From an uncultured Pseudomonadota bacterium (lineage in GTDB: Bacteria; Bdellovibrionota_C; UBA2361; CALMIO01), in the NCBI GenBank assembly GCA_937864035.1, contig CALMIO010000007.1:1-42662 (forward strand): a stretch of 42,662 nucleotides of DNA, in the 5' to 3' direction. The notes beneath the pieces were generated by a model, which was given only the letters and a program-made list of their open reading frames with translations, searched no databases and was not told the DNA's origin. A program made the translations under genes and the position numbers. Each line of letters begins with the position of its first letter. Position 1 is the stretch's first letter. Below are positions 17,223-26,512 of this stretch, piece by piece.

Positions 17223-18717
17223 ATCTTTTCATCCAGCCAGCAGATGCCCTGCTCCAGCGAGGATCATAGCCAATTTTTGGCTCGTTGATAAGCGATAAAG
17301 AATCGAATTTTTCAATGAAATTTTTCAAAGTATCAGTAGCTAAATTTTGATCTCCTTTGGGAAAAGCGATAATTCCACAAACAGTTGGCGATTTAGCGCC
17401 GGTCGTTATCGGCAAAGTAAAAGGTCTCTTAATAATCCGCGAAAACGCCGCGTCCGCAAAGATCCTAGCTTCCATGGCAGTTTCACAAAAACCAAAAAAA
17501 CTTGACATCTCACAAATCAGAGGACTGGAAAAACTGTTAAATCTAACTCGCAAACGATCATAACGCTCTTGATGTTCTGGCAAAATGGGGGAGTTTTTTA
17601 AGTCGCTTGCCATCAGCAGATCAATAAAATGTTTTTTGATAACTGGATTACGCCAGCCGCCTCCGCAAAGTGCAAAATGCGGCGGCATCATTAGATCTTC
17701 CGGCAAAAAATCAAGCCCCAAAAAAGAGTGATAAGCGGAAAAATACTCGGCCGTTCTTAAACGATCCTCGAAAGAGAGAATCTTTCCGTCAACCGGAGCT
17801 TTTCCCAAAAGCTCCTGCAATGAGTTATACCACCTTGGATCGGATGATTTCGGCGAAGACTTCAAAAGAAAATTCTCGCCGTTTATCGTCAGTGCCGCTT
17901 TTTCATACAACAATCTTAAAAGGCTAAGGTTAACGGTTCCTTTGAAGCCATATTGACCGTCAAAATCACACTCTAAGCCTTTCTCTTGGCGCATTAACAG
18001 ATCAGGAAAATGATTGAAAGGACCAAAATCCCAACCAATAACTTTCATTTCCAAATTGCCGCGAGCAGAAGTAACAATTGAAATGTTTCCGGTGTTTCCT
18101 CCGTTGAAAAAGGCGATTGGAAAATAACCTTTATCTTTGACGCATTCAGCAAGGTTCATGTGGTGAAGTGGAGCTAGAGGAGCGCCTTCGCCGCCATTCA
18201 TTAAATCATCGGAGCGAAAATCATAAACTACTGTGATACCAGTTTTATCGGCTAAACTTTGGCCGTCTCCAACTTGCACGGTATAACTTGCTTCGATATT
18301 TTTTGAGATCGCCATCGAAGGCGGCATATGGGCGCAAGTTTGTCCGTGCAAGCCTATTAAATCTACCTTTTGTTCGGGAGCAATCTTTTGTATGTCGCGC
18401 GCTTTATCAATCAATTCGCGAACCTGAAAAGCCAAAAAATCGACATATTGTTCCATCAAGAGAGAAAACGAAGGGATTTTTTCTTCGGCATAAAACTCGT
18501 CGTAAAGTTTTTCTGCCAAAAGCATATCGCCCTCAGCTTTATTAACCGTTTCTCGCAACCTGCGAAAAGCCTCTTTTAAGTCATCAGAATAACGAGCGTA
18601 GTGATTTGCTATATCAAGAATTGTTCGATCTAAATTAAAAGTGGTTAAGGTCAAATCGGCTCCATCTAGAGAATTGCCGGTCATAATTCCTATTACAAGA
18701 AGCTCGTTGGTATTCAT
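17203..18717 (-). CDS. anmK: Anhydro-N-acetylmuramic acid kinase family protein, unusually long
   Basis: 504 residues against about 370 for E. coli AnmK. The ATP-binding opening GIMTGNSLDGADL corresponds to the family's GxMSGTSxDGxD, and LIGLHGQTCAHMPP (about 120-133), VQVGDGQSLADKTGITVVYDFR and FALCGGGWRNPVI are characteristic. The enzyme phosphorylates 1,6-anhydroMurNAc from peptidoglycan turnover to MurNAc-6-phosphate. The extra length is mainly between the first motif and the HGQT motif (about 30-115) and toward the C-terminus, so a changed substrate is possible. It overlaps the J-domain-like gene downstream. Confidence 0.8.
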   Translation of the reverse strand: MNTNELLVIGIMTGNSLDGADLTLTTFNLDRTILDIANHYARYSDDLKEAFRRLRETVNKAEGDMLLAEKLYDEFYAEEKIPSFSLLMEQYVDFLAFQVRELIDKARDIQKIAPEQKVDLIGLHGQTCAHMPPSMAISKNIEASYTVQVGDGQSLADKTGITVVYDFRSDDLMNGGEGAPLAPLHHMNLAECVKDKGYFPIAFFNGGNTGNISIVTSARGNLEMKVIGWDFGPFNHFPDLLMRQEKGLECDFDGQYGFKGTVNLSLLRLLYEKAALTINGENFLLKSSPKSSDPRWYNSLQELLGKAPVDGKILSFEDRLRTAEYFSAYHSFLGLDFLPEDLMMPPHFALCGGGWRNPVIKKHFIDLLMASDLKNSPILPEHQERYDRLRVRFNSFSSPLICEMSSFFGFCETAMEARIFADAAFSRIIKRPFTLPITTGAKSPTVCGIIAFPKGDQNLATDTLKNFIEKFDSLSLINEPKIGYDPRWSRASAGWMKRYAATNI

Positions 18718-18733
18718 TGCCCATTAGTTAAAC

Positions 18734-19804
18734 TTAACGAACAGTTGGAGGGAGCGCGCCATAAGTCTGCAAAGCGATCTCTGATACCTGCGAAGAATTA
18801 GTAGAGAATTTAATCGCGCTGTTAAAATCTTTTGTCAAAGCTAATGGATCAATCGTAATTTCAACTCTTTGTCGGCGTATCCTTCCCCAAGCCGCCTTGT
18901 GAGGGATCGGTTCAGGATCAAGAAATTTCACGAATAATTCAGATGGCTTTTCCTTAACCCCAGTCAGCAGCGGAGCGTCTTCAGAATTATAATTAACCGC
19001 GATTGTTTTCGAGATTGGTCGATTTTTATCCTCTATCAAACCGAAAGAGACAACAGGCGGCTCAAAATCAACCGCTCCAACAAAATTCGCATAAACAGGA
19101 ATATTAAAGCTATTTGTTTGTCCCCCCTCCAGCAAAACAACAATGCGATCGCGCAGTTCGCCTATCGGCAGTTTATCGACGAAACTAATTGAAAACTCCG
19201 CCTCCATTGGCAAAATATTCGTTGTCTTTAAAACAATAAATTTAGATGGAGTAAAAATCTCCTTTATTAAACCAGCTTTTTTACTATTAAGTTTAATTTT
19301 AAAATTATATTCTTTTTTTAATTGATCTGAGTTTCGAGGAAGCTTTCCAAGAAAAAGCTTAGTCGGTTCTGCTAAAATCAGAGGCTTTACCTTGCCACGG
19401 AGGTATAAATAATGCCAACTCGTAGAGCTATTAGATTGAGAATCCGGTTGGTTTGTAAAAACCTTTATTAGTTTATCTTGATTGCCAGTCAAACCTTCAG
19501 AAAAAAAGGTAATCTCAATGTTTGAAGAGCCTTTTGGGGGAATCGGCAAATTGATGGCGGAATTATGCAAACAACCGCAACCTGTCAAAATTCTATACAA
19601 TATAAGCTCAGAATCTCCTTCGTTTTTGACCTCAAAAGAGTGGCGCACAAGATCTCCTTCAACTATTTCCCCAAAATTAAACTCATTACTTGAAAAAGAT
19701 ATTTTAGGTTCAGCTGAAGCTGTTGACAAAAAAAATAAATAAAGTAAAAACAGCCAATAAAGATTGGTTTTTAAAACAATGGTAAAGCTTGGTCGCCAAT
19801 TCAT
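18734..19804 (-). CDS. DUF1573 (Ig-like, ASH-type) exported protein
   Basis: 356 residues. Signal peptide about 1-31 (ending STASA). The first mature domain (about 35-140) carries the DUF1573 signature: FGEIVEGDLVRHSFEVKNEGDSELIL and a CGC motif (TGCGC, about 75), followed by a strand pair. A second Ig-like unit follows (about 145-230, LGKLPRNSDQLKKEYNFKIKLN), then an extended C-terminal region. These domains resemble the ASH/MSP fold and are usually found in envelope proteins; the molecular function is not known. It begins 11 bases after accC ends and precedes the anmK-family gene by 16 bases. Confidence 0.78.
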   Translation of the reverse strand: MNWRPSFTIVLKTNLYWLFLLYLFFLSTASAEPKISFSSNEFNFGEIVEGDLVRHSFEVKNEGDSELILYRILTGCGCLHNSAINLPIPPKGSSNIEITFFSEGLTGNQDKLIKVFTNQPDSQSNSSTSWHYLYLRGKVKPLILAEPTKLFLGKLPRNSDQLKKEYNFKIKLNSKKAGLIKEIFTPSKFIVLKTTNILPMEAEFSISFVDKLPIGELRDRIVVLLEGGQTNSFNIPVYANFVGAVDFEPPVVSFGLIEDKNRPISKTIAVNYNSEDAPLLTGVKEKPSELFVKFLDPEPIPHKAAWGRIRRQRVEITIDPLALTKDFNSAIKFSTNSSQVSEIALQTYGALPPTVR

Positions 19805-19815
19805 TAAAACAGCTT

Positions 19816-21183
19816 TTAACCTTCAAAAAATAAGTTTCTGTTCTCGTCTAAAAATTTCGTGTAAAAATCACCGCTTTGAAACTTTTCGTTTGATAAAATT
19901 TTTCGATGGAGATCGATGTTAGTTTTAATTCCATCTATAATAAATTCATCCAAGGCGACCAAAGCTTTTTTGATCGCCGCCTCTCTATTGTGCGCTTTGA
20001 CTATCAGCTTGGCAATCATTGAGTCATAAAACGGTTGTACTCGGTAACCGGTATAAATAGCTGAATCAACCCTCACGCCAAAACCGCCCGGCGGGTGATA
20101 CTCGGTAATCTGTCCCGGAGAAGGCATTAAAGTTTTTGGGTCTTCAGCGTTTACTCTAACCTCTATGGAGTGTCCAGATGTTTTAATCTCTTTTTGCGAG
20201 ACGGACAGCTCGAAACCAGCCGCCAAGCGGATCTGTTCGCGCACCAAGTCAAAATTAGTAACCATCTCTGTAACCGGGTGCTCAACCTGCAATCTAGTAT
20301 TCATTTCGATAAAGTAAAATTTTTTCTCAGAGAGATCAGCTAAAAATTCTACCGTTCCAACGTTTGTATAACCAACAGATTCGGCTAACTTCACCGCAGC
20401 CGCCTGAATTTGCTCTTGTAAATCTTCCGGCAAACCAATAGATGGGCTCTCCTCTATTATTTTTTGATAACGCCGTTGAATTGAACAATCCCTGATCCCA
20501 AGATGAACAACATTTTGAAATCGATCTCCAGCTATTTGAACCTCTATATGCCGAACGCGCGGCAGATACTTTTCAACTAAAAGATGACCATCTCCAAAAC
20601 TAGCCTCGACCTCTCTTTGAGCCGAAGGAAAAACATCTCTAAACTCAGCTTCAGAATTAACAATTCGCATCCCGCGGCCACCACCCCCAGCACACGCCTT
20701 AAGCAAAACTGGAAAACCAGCGCCAATAGCAACATTTAAGGCGGCGTTGATATCGAGATATCCTTGGCTATCGCCCGGTATCGTTGGCACACCGGCTCGC
20801 TCTGCCGCCCGCCTAGCGCGCGCTTTATCTCCCATCATCCGCATATTTCTAACGGTTGGTCCGATAAAAGTTATTCCGCAAGAACCACAAATCTCATTAA
20901 AAGATGCGTTTTCGCTTAGAAAACCGTAGCCAGGATGAATTGCGTCCACGCCAGTTGCTGTCGCCGCCGACATAATCGCCGTCATATTAAGATAACTATC
21001 TTTAGCGGCCGCTGGACCTATACAAACACTTTGATTAGCTAATTTAACATGGAGTGCCTGTTCATCGGCAGTAGAGTAAACCGCTACCGTTTTAATGCCT
21101 AATTCATGACAAGCCCTAATCACACGCAGAGCAATTTCGCCACGGTTGGCGATAAGCACCTTCTTAAAAGGAAGCTCGGACAT
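19816..21183 (-). CDS. accC: Acetyl-CoA carboxylase, biotin carboxylase subunit
   Basis: 455 residues from the ATG at 21183; a TTG two codons upstream is less likely. It carboxylates the biotin on AccB using ATP and bicarbonate, the first step of malonyl-CoA synthesis. Visible features are KKVLIANRGEIALRVIRAC (start of the biotin carboxylase N-domain), the ATP-grasp Gly loop ACAGGGGRGMRIV, EKYLPRVRHIEVQIAGD, and the catalytic ATP-grasp segment FIEMNTRLQVEHPVTEMVT. Length is normal. It follows accB by 18 bases, the usual accBC operon. No carboxyltransferase genes lie here. Confidence 0.97.
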   Translation of the reverse strand: MSELPFKKVLIANRGEIALRVIRACHELGIKTVAVYSTADEQALHVKLANQSVCIGPAAAKDSYLNMTAIMSAATATGVDAIHPGYGFLSENASFNEICGSCGITFIGPTVRNMRMMGDKARARRAAERAGVPTIPGDSQGYLDINAALNVAIGAGFPVLLKACAGGGGRGMRIVNSEAEFRDVFPSAQREVEASFGDGHLLVEKYLPRVRHIEVQIAGDRFQNVVHLGIRDCSIQRRYQKIIEESPSIGLPEDLQEQIQAAAVKLAESVGYTNVGTVEFLADLSEKKFYFIEMNTRLQVEHPVTEMVTNFDLVREQIRLAAGFELSVSQKEIKTSGHSIEVRVNAEDPKTLMPSPGQITEYHPPGGFGVRVDSAIYTGYRVQPFYDSMIAKLIVKAHNREAAIKKALVALDEFIIDGIKTNIDLHRKILSNEKFQSGDFYTKFLDENRNLFFEG

Positions 21184-21201
21184 TAACAATCAACAAAAGA
21201 A

Positions 21202-21696
21202 TTAAGAGTTAGGATTAATTAAAAAAAGGACCTCTCCAAATTCAACCACTTCACCATCTTTGGGAAGAATTTTTTCTATTTTACCGTCGGCAGTAGCCTC
21301 AATTTGATTCATTAATTTCATTGCCTCTACGATACAAAGCGGCTGTCCTTTTTTGACAATATCACCCTCCTTAGCGTATGGTTCAGCGTCTGGCGACGGA
21401 CGACGATAAAATGTGCCAACTAATGGTGATTTGATCTGAATAAAGTTTGATAGATCTTCCGTAGCTTGTTCAGAGGCATTAGTCGCCTTAGATGAGCCAG
21501 AAGAAATAGGAATAGCTTGAGGTTGATAAGCAAGATCAACAAGTGGAGTTGCCACGCCGGAAACGGCCGTTTGTTGAATAATATGCTTGACGCCTCGAGA
21601 AAGTTTTAATGTTACTCCCTCTCTTTCAAGCTCAAAGTCGTTGACTTCGTTTTTTTTAAGTAGATCTAGTATCTTCTCTAATTCGGTTAGATCCAT
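21202..21696 (-). CDS. accB: Acetyl-CoA carboxylase, biotin carboxyl carrier protein
   Basis: 164 residues. The C-terminal biotinyl domain has the biotin-attachment motif EAMKLMN (Lys127; most AccB proteins have EAMKMMN), the preceding SPLVGTFYRRPSPDAEPYAKEGDIVKKGQ hammerhead region with the thumb-bearing acetyl-CoA carboxylase type sequence, and a C-terminal VLFLINP strand. The N-terminal part (about 1-35) is the short AccB-specific helix pair, joined by a Ser/Ala-rich linker. It carries carboxybiotin between AccC and the carboxyltransferase. Confidence 0.96.
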   Translation of the reverse strand: MDLTELEKILDLLKKNEVNDFELEREGVTLKLSRGVKHIIQQTAVSGVATPLVDLAYQPQAIPISSGSSKATNASEQATEDLSNFIQIKSPLVGTFYRRPSPDAEPYAKEGDIVKKGQPLCIVEAMKLMNQIEATADGKIEKILPKDGEVVEFGEVLFLINPNS

Positions 21697-21819
21697 TTTG
21701 TATATGAAAAATATATGCCAATAAGCGCCCTATTATACTCGAATCAATCAGCGAAGTAAATTTAGTGAGATCCTAAAAAAACAAGCTAACTTGAAGAAAT
21801 AAATTAAAGGTAGATTCTG

Positions 21820-22251
21820 CTAGTTTTCTTCATTATTCTCTTTTTTTGAAGCAGTTTTATCTATAAGATCAATCTGCTCAAAATCAAATTCAGCCTCTGC
21901 CACAATATCCGAAGCAGTAGCCTCCTTGTCAGACGCGAGATCTCCCGATAAGTTTTCCATAGCTTCACCAGAAAGCAAAGTACATAGTTTTTTTACGTCT
22001 TTGCTTTCTGGAAAGGAGCTTTTAAGCTTTCTTAATTCAGCTAAAGCGAAGGGGTAAAATTTTAGCTCAAAATAAATTTTAGCCAAAATCAATCTTCCCA
22101 TATGGTTAGCTGAATCTGCGGACAAGCCGCGCAAGCAAACCATCAAAGCATCTTGCAATCTTCCCTTAGAGACTAAAATTCTGGCGTATTCGGTAAAAAG
22201 AGGATTCCCCGGATCTGTGGCTAAAATTTTAGCGTGATTAATTTCGCTCAT
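21820..22251 (-). CDS. TPR-like protein of unknown role
   Basis: 143 residues. The segment about 14-80 shows two to three tetratricopeptide-like repeats (PLFTEYARILVSKGRLQDALMVCLRGLSAD and HMGRLILAKIYFELKFYPFALAELRKL), then an acidic tail rich in Asp, Glu and Lys. TPR units build scaffolds for protein contacts. It lies between the pilus-linked lipoproteins and accB. I cannot say which partner it serves. No signal peptide, so cytoplasmic. Confidence 0.6.
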   Translation of the reverse strand: MSEINHAKILATDPGNPLFTEYARILVSKGRLQDALMVCLRGLSADSANHMGRLILAKIYFELKFYPFALAELRKLKSSFPESKDVKKLCTLLSGEAMENLSGDLASDKEATASDIVAEAEFDFEQIDLIDKTASKKENNEEN

Positions 22252-22318
22252 TTGTTTTTTACAGAGACTGAAGCACTACTATGTCGCTACGATACCACGC
22301 TCAAAATCAGAGAACCAT

Positions 22319-23338
22319 TTACTCGCAACGGTTAATATTAGTAAAATTAATCGTTGAGGTTCCTCTTAAAACAAAATCCCTTCCATCAGCCGTCTGTCCA
22401 AAAAGCTCATAGTTAACCCTTTTAAATCCCAGTTCAACTGGAATTGGAAAATTGGCATCAAAAAAGTGTTTTCGACCTACAATAGCGCGTATCGCAATAG
22501 CCCTAACATCTTGCCGTGTGCGTGGTCTAGTTTCAACTTCAGAGAGTAAAAAAATCTTTTTTGAAGTAAAAGTAGATCCGTCTGCATCGCCACCAGCTAC
22601 TGAATAACGCATGCTATCAAAAAATACTGATTGATTTAGATTGTTTATAACGGTAAAAACAAATTCAACATTAGTGCCAAACTTCTCTATTATTGGTGGC
22701 GTGGTAGTTTCGTCACAAAGATCTTGCCGCGTATCAACTATCATTTCCGTAGAATCATCTTGCCCGGGCAAATCAATAACTTTAAAAGCAACCAACCTAA
22801 CGCCGTTTTCAACATCCACCTGACCAGTTCCAGATCCATCGGTTCCCTGAGAACCGCCTCCCAAACCACCTCCAGCCGCGCCATCAAAACCGTCAAAACC
22901 GGCAGGAATCGGACCTAGACATTTTACCGTTACAAAATTACGACGATTACCGCCAACGGGTAACCTGCAACCAAAAAGATAACTGCCTGGTGTTTCACAA
23001 CCTATCACACCGCTCATTATGCCGTTACTATCTGTCGCTTCTCTACCGGTTGTCGGCTCTATAATTGCAACTCCTTGCTCACTATCGCAGGAAACAACAA
23101 TATTAGGAACACCTCTTCCCTTGGCATCGCGCACATAAACAGTATAGCCAGCGGTATCAGCAACCTGAATTTGCTCTTGGTTTAATTGGACTTTAATCGA
23201 ACCCGTATTAGATTCATTTGGAACAAAAACATCGCCGCCGCCAGCGCTATCAGAGTCAGAGCCCGTACTGCCACAAGCGATCAAAAAACAGGAGAGACAA
23301 AAATAGACTAAAAAATTAAAATTGATCACTTTATACAT
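22319..23338 (-). CDS. Lipoprotein with an Ig-like (Big_1-type) domain
   Basis: 339 residues. Lipobox LIAC with lipidated Cys22 after a hydrophobic segment. Residues about 45-125 resemble a bacterial Ig-like domain of the Big_1 type (SIKVQLNQEQIQVADTAGYT, then VRDAKGRGVPNIVVSC and ATDSNGIMSGVIG). A Gly/Asp-rich linker follows (about 145-175), and the C-terminal half (about 180-339) is an unknown beta-rich domain. It lies four genes downstream of pilO, in line with pilQ, and could be an outer-membrane partner of the pilus secretin. That is inferred from position only. Confidence 0.65.
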   Translation of the reverse strand: MYKVINFNFLVYFCLSCFLIACGSTGSDSDSAGGGDVFVPNESNTGSIKVQLNQEQIQVADTAGYTVYVRDAKGRGVPNIVVSCDSEQGVAIIEPTTGREATDSNGIMSGVIGCETPGSYLFGCRLPVGGNRRNFVTVKCLGPIPAGFDGFDGAAGGGLGGGSQGTDGSGTGQVDVENGVRLVAFKVIDLPGQDDSTEMIVDTRQDLCDETTTPPIIEKFGTNVEFVFTVINNLNQSVFFDSMRYSVAGGDADGSTFTSKKIFLLSEVETRPRTRQDVRAIAIRAIVGRKHFFDANFPIPVELGFKRVNYELFGQTADGRDFVLRGTSTINFTNINRCE

Positions 23339-23374
23339 AATTTCAGTTTGGTAAATAATTTAAATTTACAAAAA

Positions 23375-24070
23375 TTACAGCGGTAAACCCCCTCCAACAA
23401 AGCCGCCAGCCCCGGTACCGCCTCCAGCCGTTCCGCCGCCACCATCAGCACCGCCTCCGGCTCCACCGTCAGTTCCACCACCACCAACGGCTCCACCTCC
23501 TTCTCCGGGAGTTGGGGGAATAAGAATTTCTGGGGTAACTTGCACCGTTAAAATATTAGAATTTGTTTCTAACACATCTCCGGCCGCGGTAACGCCTCGA
23601 ATATAACCATCAACTTCCAAAGTAAACGGAGGCTCTGGAAGAGATGCTCTGTTCAAGCTTATCCAACTTTTAATCTCAGCGGGAATAACAAAAACAACTG
23701 TGCAACCCAATGAGCCGGCTTCAGCGGACTGGGCTTGTGGAATCCTAACCGCAGCCGCTACAGAAGTTGAAGGAGGTTGAGAATCCGCTCCCGGAACAAA
23801 AAAGTTTAAAATCAAACGTTGCGCGGTAAAAAATTGCGCCGATAAACGATTCTCTATAACGACACCTAAAGCGCTTGCTCCAGCATTTTGACCCGGCTCA
23901 GTCAGTTCTCCAATCGGAATTGATATTTGGGATATATATGGAGGAGTAGTAGCTGCGCAATCACCACGCCAAGCTATAAAACCAACACTTCGACCCTGAT
24001 CGTTGTTAGATGATGTGCCGCAACCTAAGACCAAAAGCGCTACCGATAATAAAAAAATTAACCTGCCCAT
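23375..24070 (-). CDS. Lipoprotein with a Gly-rich C-terminal tail
   Basis: 231 residues. Lipobox VLGC with lipidated Cys17. A globular region (about 25-185) is beta-rich, with two further cysteines. The last 45 residues are nearly all Gly with Ala, Thr, Asp and Val, a flexible low-complexity tail. I do not recognise the family. The gene is 59 bases downstream of pilQ and 36 before the Ig-like lipoprotein, so the three may be one transcript. Confidence 0.6.
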   Translation of the reverse strand: MGRLIFLLSVALLVLGCGTSSNNDQGRSVGFIAWRGDCAATTPPYISQISIPIGELTEPGQNAGASALGVVIENRLSAQFFTAQRLILNFFVPGADSQPPSTSVAAAVRIPQAQSAEAGSLGCTVVFVIPAEIKSWISLNRASLPEPPFTLEVDGYIRGVTAAGDVLETNSNILTVQVTPEILIPPTPGEGGGAVGGGGTDGGAGGGADGGGGTAGGGTGAGGFVGGGLPL

Positions 24071-24129
24071 TTTACTTAAAAATATTTTATTTATTTTAAA
24101 TCAATATAAAAATACCCTACTAAAGTAAC

Positions 24130-26337
24130 CTATGAAATCTTGCCCGTATAGTTGTAACCGCCTTTCATCGTAGCATCATCAAAACTACCCTCGACAATTC
24201 TTGGAGTTAAGAAAAACAAAAGTTCCTCATTGGTGTTATCAGCCACATTTCTGCGGAAAAGGTGTCCTAAAAATGGAATATCTTTAAAAAAGGGTACGCC
24301 ATCAATCGAGGATCGCTCGTTTGTTTTATAAATTCCACCCATCGCAAAAGTTTGACCGCTAGAAACCAAGACTGACGAGGTTGCGCTACGCTCAATCTCT
24401 GATGGAATACCATCAACCACTGTAGCACCGAGAGTACTTGATTTAGCGCGAATGTCCAAAAGAACATAGTAATCTGGGGAGGCTTGTGGTGTTACATCTA
24501 AAGTTATACCAATCTCAATTGTCTCGGTAGCTTGTGTCGCCCCACCAGCCGCCGTTGCTCCCTGCCCAGTTGCCACCGACACTCCGCCTTGCGGAACTTT
24601 GACCCGAACTTTTTCAACGCTTTTAATAGAAGCTTGCTTGTTATTAGTTGTCGCTACCGAAGGACGGCTGATAATTCGCGCCTTACCATCTCTTTCAAGA
24701 GCGGATAAACGAAATCGAAGATCCATAGTCCCATCAGCGCTGCCAAATAAGAATTCAACCGCCGACCCAGCTGTCGCGCCTACCGCGGCAGGAAAGCTGG
24801 CAATATTAGCGCCAGCGCCAGCATCGGCCCCAGCTATGCCACCACCAATACCAACTGAATTGGGAAAATTATACCCGGTAGGATTTCCAGTTTGCACCGA
24901 TTGCACAAAATTAAAACCTAATTCAGAACCAAGATCTCGCAAGAAACTTCTATTAGCTTCAACAATCTGAGTTTCAAGCAAAACTTGCGGGGTTCGCAGA
25001 TCTATTCTAGAAATCAGATCTAAACCGTTGCGAATGCCGCTTGAAACGTCTTTTAAAATTAACTGGTTAGTTCTTTCGTCATATGAGACAGAGCCACGCT
25101 CCGTCATTACACTTTCAACCAAAGATTTTAAATCAGAGGCTCGAGCGTAACTAATACGCACATAACGAACCAGCAGTTCTTCTAGATCTTGCTGAGTAAT
25201 TTTTAATTGTTTAAGAGATTCACGTTCAGCTTTGAGCTTCTCCATTGAAGCAATGCGCACAACGTTGCCTTCCTGCACCTTATCTAGACCGTTAGTCTTA
25301 AGAATAACATCTAAAGCCTGATCCCAAGGCACATCTATTAACCTCAAAGTAACCTTACCTTTAACTTCCGGAGAAGAGATGATGTTCAGGTTTGAAACCT
25401 CAGCTATAATTCGAAGGGCATTTTCAATGTCAGTATCCTGAAGATCAAGAGATATCAACCTTCCAGTATATGCCTTGCCATTAACGTCTGAATAAATTCC
25501 ACTAGCAAGTTCTTCTTCGTCTGACTGTTGATCAGAAGTACCGGTCGCTTTAGCGGCGCCCGTAGCGCCCGCTCTCTCTAATCCTGATCCAACTCGATTG
25601 ATCATGTCCGGCACATTCGGCTGAGCTCTCCCAGAATCAAACAGCTGTTTTGGCTCTGCAACTAAAATAATTTTATGGTTTTCTTGGCGAGCAACTAGAT
25701 TTTTGGCTGGATCGACAAAAATTCTAATTAACGCTTCATCTCCACTGCGAACAGGTCTGGCTGATTTAATGATACCACTATTAGGAGGTGCAAGAATAGC
25801 TGGAACGGTTGCCGGATCAAAGGTGGTACTCGATAATCTTAAAATATATTCAGATGGAGCCGAGCGAACCAATCTATATAAAGCACGGTTATTGAGATCA
25901 ACGCTCAAACTGTTTTCGCCTGCTGGCAATAAATTGAGCGCAATTGAAGTTAACAAATTTTCTGGTGTTTTTGTTTCAGCTTGAACAAGAGTTGGTTCAG
26001 TTGCTGATGTTTTCGCAACTCCATCTTGCGTCGATGATAATTGATCAATATCCATAGGAGGCTTATTGGCCAGATCTTGCTCTGACGATTTTCCTTGCGC
26101 CATCTGCTCAAGCACAATCTGCTCAGCCAATGGATCGCCGGATGTAGTCACAGTAAATCGAGATGATGGATCTTCTTTTACAAGATTTCTTTTAGCGTTT
26201 GAAGGAGCGCAAGCTGATAATGAGAACGCCCCTAAGGTTACTAAAAGAAAACAAAGTAAAGGAATATTTTTTTTAAGATATGACACCCTAGAAAGATGCA
26301 TCGCAGAACAAAGATCAGGCGCGGTCGAATAATACAT
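24130..26337 (-). CDS. pilQ: Type IV pilus secretin PilQ (lipoprotein)
   Basis: 735 residues. The start at 26337 has a good Shine-Dalgarno (AAGGAGC). The N-terminus has a hydrophobic segment and lipobox LSAC (Cys43), so this is a lipid-anchored secretin. About 130-225 is an AMIN-type domain. About 290-365 is the STN/N0-type domain (SLDLQDTDIENALRIIAEVSN...GKVTLRLIDVPWDQALDVIL). About 390-435 is the secretin N1-type domain, and about 445-725 is the secretin barrel (QVLLETQIVEANRSFLRDLG, TNERSSIDGVPFFKDIPFLG, LLFFLTPRIVE). It forms the outer-membrane pore for the type IV pilus. It is the last recognised pil gene of the cluster. Confidence 0.95.
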   Translation of the reverse strand: MYYSTAPDLCSAMHLSRVSYLKKNIPLLCFLLVTLGAFSLSACAPSNAKRNLVKEDPSSRFTVTTSGDPLAEQIVLEQMAQGKSSEQDLANKPPMDIDQLSSTQDGVAKTSATEPTLVQAETKTPENLLTSIALNLLPAGENSLSVDLNNRALYRLVRSAPSEYILRLSSTTFDPATVPAILAPPNSGIIKSARPVRSGDEALIRIFVDPAKNLVARQENHKIILVAEPKQLFDSGRAQPNVPDMINRVGSGLERAGATGAAKATGTSDQQSDEEELASGIYSDVNGKAYTGRLISLDLQDTDIENALRIIAEVSNLNIISSPEVKGKVTLRLIDVPWDQALDVILKTNGLDKVQEGNVVRIASMEKLKAERESLKQLKITQQDLEELLVRYVRISYARASDLKSLVESVMTERGSVSYDERTNQLILKDVSSGIRNGLDLISRIDLRTPQVLLETQIVEANRSFLRDLGSELGFNFVQSVQTGNPTGYNFPNSVGIGGGIAGADAGAGANIASFPAAVGATAGSAVEFLFGSADGTMDLRFRLSALERDGKARIISRPSVATTNNKQASIKSVEKVRVKVPQGGVSVATGQGATAAGGATQATETIEIGITLDVTPQASPDYYVLLDIRAKSSTLGATVVDGIPSEIERSATSSVLVSSGQTFAMGGIYKTNERSSIDGVPFFKDIPFLGHLFRRNVADNTNEELLFFLTPRIVEGSFDDATMKGGYNYTGKIS

Positions 26338-26512
26338 TAGATTTCAGCTCCTTTTTTACTCAATACCGAAAATTTGACGGAAGGAAAAAGAAAAACTATA
26401 TGCACAAGCTTTAACAGATTGAAAAGATTGCGTACAAGTAACAACATTACATAAGAGAGAGAGGGCATCAATGTCAATAAATAATTATAATAAGTTAAAA
26501 TATAACGGTGTT
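26338..26512. other. Spacer between pilO and pilQ without a pilP gene
   Basis: These 175 bases hold no open frame that could encode PilP, which is usually found here. They are A+T-rich, and I see no structure I can name. Confidence 0.6.
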
